A stretch of DNA of 64,000 nucleotides, taken from the NCBI GenBank assembly GCA_012064385.1, contig QRDG01000606.1, positions 62,001 to 126,000 of the forward strand. Reading direction: 5' to 3'. Under the pieces are notes generated by a model, which saw only the letters and a list, made by a program, of their open reading frames with translations, had not been told where the DNA came from and searched no databases. Below are positions 59,777 through 64,000 of the stretch, piece by piece. Each line of letters starts with the position of its first letter. Position 1 is the first letter of the stretch. Source of the stretch: Puccinellia tenuiflora (taxonomy: Eukaryota > Streptophyta > Magnoliopsida > Poales > Poaceae). The position numbers and the translations under genes were made by a program.

Positions 59777-62169
59777 GATCATCAACCTCTTCTCATCGCA
59801 GTCCAAAGCCCGCATCAATATGCTGTGCGGTGCGCTTACCAACACCAAAAAGAATGAGATGTCGGCCTAGCAGTACATAACCAAGATGAAAGGCTTCGCT
59901 TCAGAGCTTGCTGCAGCAGGAAAAAAGGTTGATGACGATGAGCTAATTAAAGGACTATATCCTCAATGATCTAGATGGAGACTACAATCCCCTTGTTGCA
60001 TCTATGAATGTCGTGCCCAGCACCACTCTCCAAGACATGTGTTCTCAGCTAACATCCTTTGAATATCGTTAGCGTATGCTCATCAAGAACGGCCAGCTTG
60101 CTGGCTCATTCACCTCTTCAGCCAATGCCGCACTTCGTGGTGGATTTTCTCGCCCTAACTTCAGTGGGCGAGGTGATGGAGATGGAGGCCGTCAGAACTA
60201 TGGAGATGGAGGTCGTCAGAATTATGGAGGTGGTGGCCGACAGGATTATGGTCGTAATCAGAATGGGCGCCAAGACTATGGTGGTGGTCGTGGTCGAGGA
60301 CGCCCCCAAACATAGGGGGGCGTGGTGGTGGCCGCGGACGTGGTCGCACCCCATCATCACCTCAGGATGTCACTTGTCATATTTGTAAAAAGTATGGTCA
60401 TCCAGCTAAACAGTGTTGGTGGCGCTATTCTGACACTCGGCACCAAGAGAAGGGTTCCTATGGAGTAGACACAAATTGGTACATGGACAGTGGTGCCACT
60501 GATCATATCACGGGAGACCTGCACAAGCTTCATACTAGGGAGAACTATCATGGCCAAGATCAAGTTCACAACGCTGGTGGAAAAGTTATGAACATTGAGC
60601 ATGTTGGTCATTCCATATTGCATACCCCTCATAAATCCCTTCAACTAAATAATGTTTTGCATGTTCCTAGTGCCACTAAAAATCTCCTATCCGCACATAA
60701 CATTGCTCTGACAACGATGCCTTTATTGAGTTACATCCTTTCTTCTTTTTATTAAGGATCAAGCCACAAAGAAAATTCTGTTTAAAGGACCTTGCCATGG
60801 TGGGCTTTATCCTCTCCTTCTAGGCTCCACCGGATCTCACAAGCACGCCTTCATCACCATCAAGCCCACCTCTTTTACATGGCATCCTCGTTTAGGACAT
60901 CCGTTTCCTTTTATTGTTCAACAAGTTCTTAGGAAAAATAAGCTTTCATATTTGCCTGAAACACATCCATATATTGGTGATCCCTACCAAGAAGCTAAGA
61001 GCCATCAGTTAGTCAGTTACCATATCCCATCTCTACTAGTGTATCCATTGTTCCTTTAGAACAGATTTTTTCTGATGTATGGGGTCCTGCTCCCGCCTCT
61101 GTTGGCAAACATCTTTACTATGTAAGCTTTATCGATGATTATAGTAAGTTCACTTGGATTTATTTGCTTAAGAATCGTTCAGATGTCTACCAAGTGTTTC
61201 TTAATTTCCAACAACTTGTTGAACGGAAATTGGGCCCTAAAATTATCACCATGCAAACTAATTGGGGTGGTGAATATGAAAAACGAAATACCTTCTTTCA
61301 AAAGGTTGGCATTACACATCATGTCTCATGTCCTCATGCTCATCAACAAAATGGTTCTGCCGAAGGAAAACATCGTCACATTGTTGAGGTTGGCCTTGCA
61401 TTACTTGCTAATGCTTCCATGTCGTTGACATTCTGGGGTGAAGCATTTCTTACTGCCACTTTTCTTATAAATTTGCTCCCTTCCAAAGTGCTTAATATCG
61501 CCACGCCTGTTGAAAAGCTCCTACAACAAAATCCGAACTATGAGTCTCTTCGAGTTTTTGGTTGTGCTTGTTGGCCCAATCTTCGCCCCTACAACAAACA
61601 CAAGCTTTCGTTTCGTTCAAAACGATGTGTCTTTCTTGGATATAGTCCTCTTCACAAAGGAGTAAAATGCCTTGACATCTCCACTGGCCGTGTTTATATT
61701 TCTCGTGCTGTTGTTTTTGATGAAAATGTCTTTCCCTTTGCTGATCTTAGCCCAAATGCCGGTCGGCGTCTTCGTGAAGAAATCCTTCTCCTTCCTTCCA
61801 ATTTATCATCTCCGTCATCTAATAATGAGGGGTTGCATTCTAATGACCACATACCTGTTGTTCCAATTACTGACCATACACAGGTTGTGCCGGATGGAGA
61901 TGCATCTTCAAGCGGTGAAGAAACTACAGAAAATAGTTCTTCAGGTATTTCAGAACATGAAATAACATATTCAGCACAGTACACGGAATTTGATGATGAT
62001 TTCCTAGCAGAATCGGCCTTGGATCTGGTGCAACAGCAGTCAGGATCTGCCTCGGATCGGTAGCCCTCTCTTCCGCGCCTGGCCCGTCTCGCGCGGCCAC
62101 GTCACCTGGTTCCCCGCCAGATTCTGTCGGAGATTGTCCCCAGGAACTAGGGGTGTCTCCAAGGTATCG
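59777..62169 (+). pseudogene. Truncated Ty1/copia element: gag to integrase, no reverse transcriptase
   Basis: The order is copia-type. Decayed gag comes first (59790-60070, stops in several frames), then a Gly/Arg/Asn/Tyr-rich basic stretch (60160-60315) and a CCHC knuckle (CHICKKYGHPAKQC, about 60375). Protease DSGATDHIT follows (about 60485), then the GAG-pre-integrase LGHP segment and the integrase core (61060-61700) with DVWGPA, a QTNWGGEY segment and NGSAEGKHRH. A linker runs on to about 62160. The second catalytic Asp of integrase is Asn (QTN where copia has TD). Several frameshifts interrupt the chain. Reverse transcriptase, RNase H and both LTRs are missing; the left cut is at the neighbouring LTR. 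Confidence 0.88.
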
Positions 62170-63493
62170 TGTAAGGGGCTGAACACGGAGTCAAACAATC
62201 CACAACGTGCTCCGGCGACGGTGCTCGTCAGGCTCGCTGCGGACGACACTGCAGAGATTGACACGAGGTCTTACCCAGGTTCAGGGCCCTCTTGTGGAGG
62301 TAAAACCCCTACGTCCTGCTTTTGTGTATTGCACTGTTCGGAGAGTTTACAGTACAGAGAGAGCTTGTCGAGCTCGGGGTGGCTAACAATGGCTACTTGC
62401 TGATCTTCAGATCTAGGGTTAGGGTTTGCTGGAGCTGCACAAACCTAAGATCCAACCAGGAATCGAACCCTTTGCTAGGGCGTGCTCCTCCTCCTTTTAT
62501 AGGCGCCCTAGGCCTCTTCTGCCCAAACATTTGGGCGGGAAGGGCTACCACATGGCGACGAAGGAGGGGGCGCGGTGCACCGTAAAGGTGAGGTCTACCA
62601 TAAAGGTAAAGCTCGTGGACGCGGTCCACGGCAGGGGAACGGCGTCACCAAAGCTGAAAAAGGGGCACCGACCAGCTGGACAGTGGGCTGGCGCTTGCCG
62701 AGGTGGGAGGTGACCCACGGTGACGTCGTCCTTGGAGCGTAGCTGTAGTCTGTTCCCTTGTCACCAAAGAGGCAATACTCGTTGTCCGCTTTGCTCGGCT
62801 CCGCTTTGTTGACTGCTTTATACATAGAAACGGCCACTGCGGCGTCGTCGTCATCGCGCGTAGGCACGCGCGTCACTCTGCACATGGCGCAGAGTCCATG
62901 TGCGCTCTGCCGCGAGGGCAGAGATGGCTTCACGAGGAAGGCGCTTCGCGAGGCGAAAAGCCTCGCCAAGCCCTTCAGCTTGGTCCTTAGCAGAATTGCG
63001 GGCGGCGTTGGAGATGCCTTGTCGAGGGGCGATCCCTCGCCAAGGGAGAGAACCCTTGGTGAGGAGAAAAACCCTTCGCGAGGGGAGAAATCCTCGCGAA
63101 GCTCGCCAGGCTTGGAGGGCCTGGTCCTTAGCGAAAATCATCCAAAGAATCTTGTGGGCCCTGGCAGGCCGGCCCGTGGTACCCTGGTTTCCACTGTGCC
63201 GACAGTAGCCCCCGGGCCTGCGATGGGCACGCCGAGGCCCATGATGAAGGCGAAGCGTCGAGGGGCCAAAGATGCCTGACAGGGCCGCGACACGTGTCAC
63301 GCAGCGGTTGCGCCCGCGGCCACGACCTCCTCGGCTCCAACGGGCGACGTGGTGGGGCCCGCCACGACTCGAGTGCTGGTTAATAAAGCCTGGGCGCGCG
63401 GACGGCGCCCATTACTTCTCACATAACTTCTCCCCACGCCTCCAATCTCTCCAGAGCGCTCCAACTCCAGAGTATTCTTCTTCTCCGGCGACC
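62170..63493 (+). mobile_element. Probable LTR/leader of another retroelement
   Basis: The copia linker ends abruptly at about 62169, followed by TGTAAGGGGCTG, a plausible LTR start. The text includes ACCCAGGTTCAGGGCCCTC and AAAACCCCTACGTCCTGC, strings I associate with cereal retrotransposon ends. A block of repeated GCGAGG/CTTCGCGAGG words (62930-63110) follows, then GC-rich DNA up to the ATG at 63494. The right end of the LTR was not located. Confidence 0.5.
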
Positions 63494-64000
63494 ATGGCTC
63501 CCAAGAGAGCAGCTGCCGACTTGAAGGGCAAGGCCACAGCGCAGGCGAGCACGTCCGCGGCGATGGCGCGCGCCGCTGCTCTCGAGGGAGCGCTGCCGCG
63601 GACGCGCGTCACCGCGGCGACGATAGCGACGGTGCGCCACCTGGCGGCGGCGAAGACCAACGAGCACGGCGCCACCGAAATGAGGTCGGCTGGCAGCAGG
63701 CTCACCGAGACGTTCTACCCCATCTTCCTCCACACTCTCTACGCCGGCCTGGTGCCACCATTCTCCGACTTCCTCCTGGCGATCTTGGAGGTGTACCAGA
63801 TCCAACTTCTCCATCTTCATCCCAACTCCATCCTCATCCTCGCCATCTTCGCCCACTTCTGTGAGGCCTACGTCGGCATCCGCCCCTCGGTGGCGCTCTT
63901 CCGCAGCTTCTATTCTCTTCGGAACTCCGCCAAGGGCGAGCGGCTTGGGTGCGTCTCCTTCCGCATCGCCGACGCCCGGAGCGACAGCTACATCCCCATC
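63494..64000 (+). CDS. Retroelement protein with PF04195-like 'putative gypsy-type transposon' domain, partial
   Basis: An open frame of 169 codons runs from an ATG in good context (GCGACCATGG) to the window edge without a stop. The first 70 residues are Ala/Arg/Thr-rich. From about residue 77 it matches the plant transposon domain pattern: FSDFLLAILEVYQIQLLHLH, then LAIFAHFCEAYVGIRPSVAL and FRSFYSLR. This domain is found in ORF1-like proteins of grass retroelements and has no known activity. No damage is seen in the visible part. Confidence 0.75.
   Translation, partial: MAPKRAAADLKGKATAQASTSAAMARAAALEGALPRTRVTAATIATVRHLAAAKTNEHGATEMRSAGSRLTETFYPIFLHTLYAGLVPPFSDFLLAILEVYQIQLLHLHPNSILILAIFAHFCEAYVGIRPSVALFRSFYSLRNSAKGERLGCVSFRIADARSDSYIPI

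Noticed and set aside
1..64000. tRNA, rRNA or microRNA genes
   Set aside because: No cloverleaf-like A/B box pair or rRNA core sequence was recognised by eye. The MITE hairpins could be small-RNA sources, but nothing supports a specific gene.

Overview
This window is nuclear DNA from a grass, most likely of the wheat tribe (Triticeae). The evidence is the density of nested transposable elements, Stowaway MITEs ending in CTCCCTCC-type termini with TA target duplications, Ty3/gypsy and Ty1/copia retrotransposons of cereal type, GC-rich first exons, and plant intron-containing genes. Two host genes look intact, both on the minus strand: an actin-related protein 5 gene (ARP5, INO80 chromatin remodeller subunit; 41042-47371, 12 exons, 709 codons) and a CC-NB-LRR resistance-type gene (29229-34080, 3 exons, 959 codons). 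All other coding sequence belongs to mobile elements, gene fragments or pseudogenes.

Layout. 1-5640: degraded LINE on the minus strand. 5640-8610: spacer with Stowaway MITEs and a truncated ARP5 copy (7839-8607). 9455-21894: two or three related, head-to-tail Helitron-like units carrying exon-like fossils, closed by a textbook Helitron 3' end (hairpin plus CTAG). 22676-28709: a complete Mutator-like element (MULE) with about 300 bp terminal inverted repeats and a perfect 9 bp target duplication. Inside it a GRF-zinc-finger/coiled-coil gene (+) and a mudrA-type transposase gene (-) converge on a 14-copy, 75 bp minisatellite in which every unit is a hairpin. 29229-34080: the NLR gene, whose large intron holds a decayed duplicate of its own kinase-2 exon start. 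34500-41040: mixed repeats, an orphan first exon resembling a phytol/farnesol kinase, and a duplicated block downstream of ARP5. 41042-47371: ARP5, with Stowaway, hAT-like and Harbinger-like MITEs in its introns. 47531-48380: a duplicated segment and a MITE upstream of ARP5. 50789-64000: nested retrotransposons, namely a minus-strand chromovirus-type Ty3/gypsy 3' end, a gag-protease-only LTR element with both 1.75 kb LTRs but no matching target duplication, a truncated Ty1/copia element, and the start of a further retroelement with a PF04195-like protein open at the window edge.

The most notable items are the MULE with its convergent accessory gene and hairpin minisatellite, the internal kinase-2 cassette duplication in the NLR intron, and the paired ARP5 gene and pseudogene that bracket the NLR/MULE/Helitron block. 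Splice models were built by hand from GT/AG sites and reading frames. Family names come from recognised motifs, not from any search.
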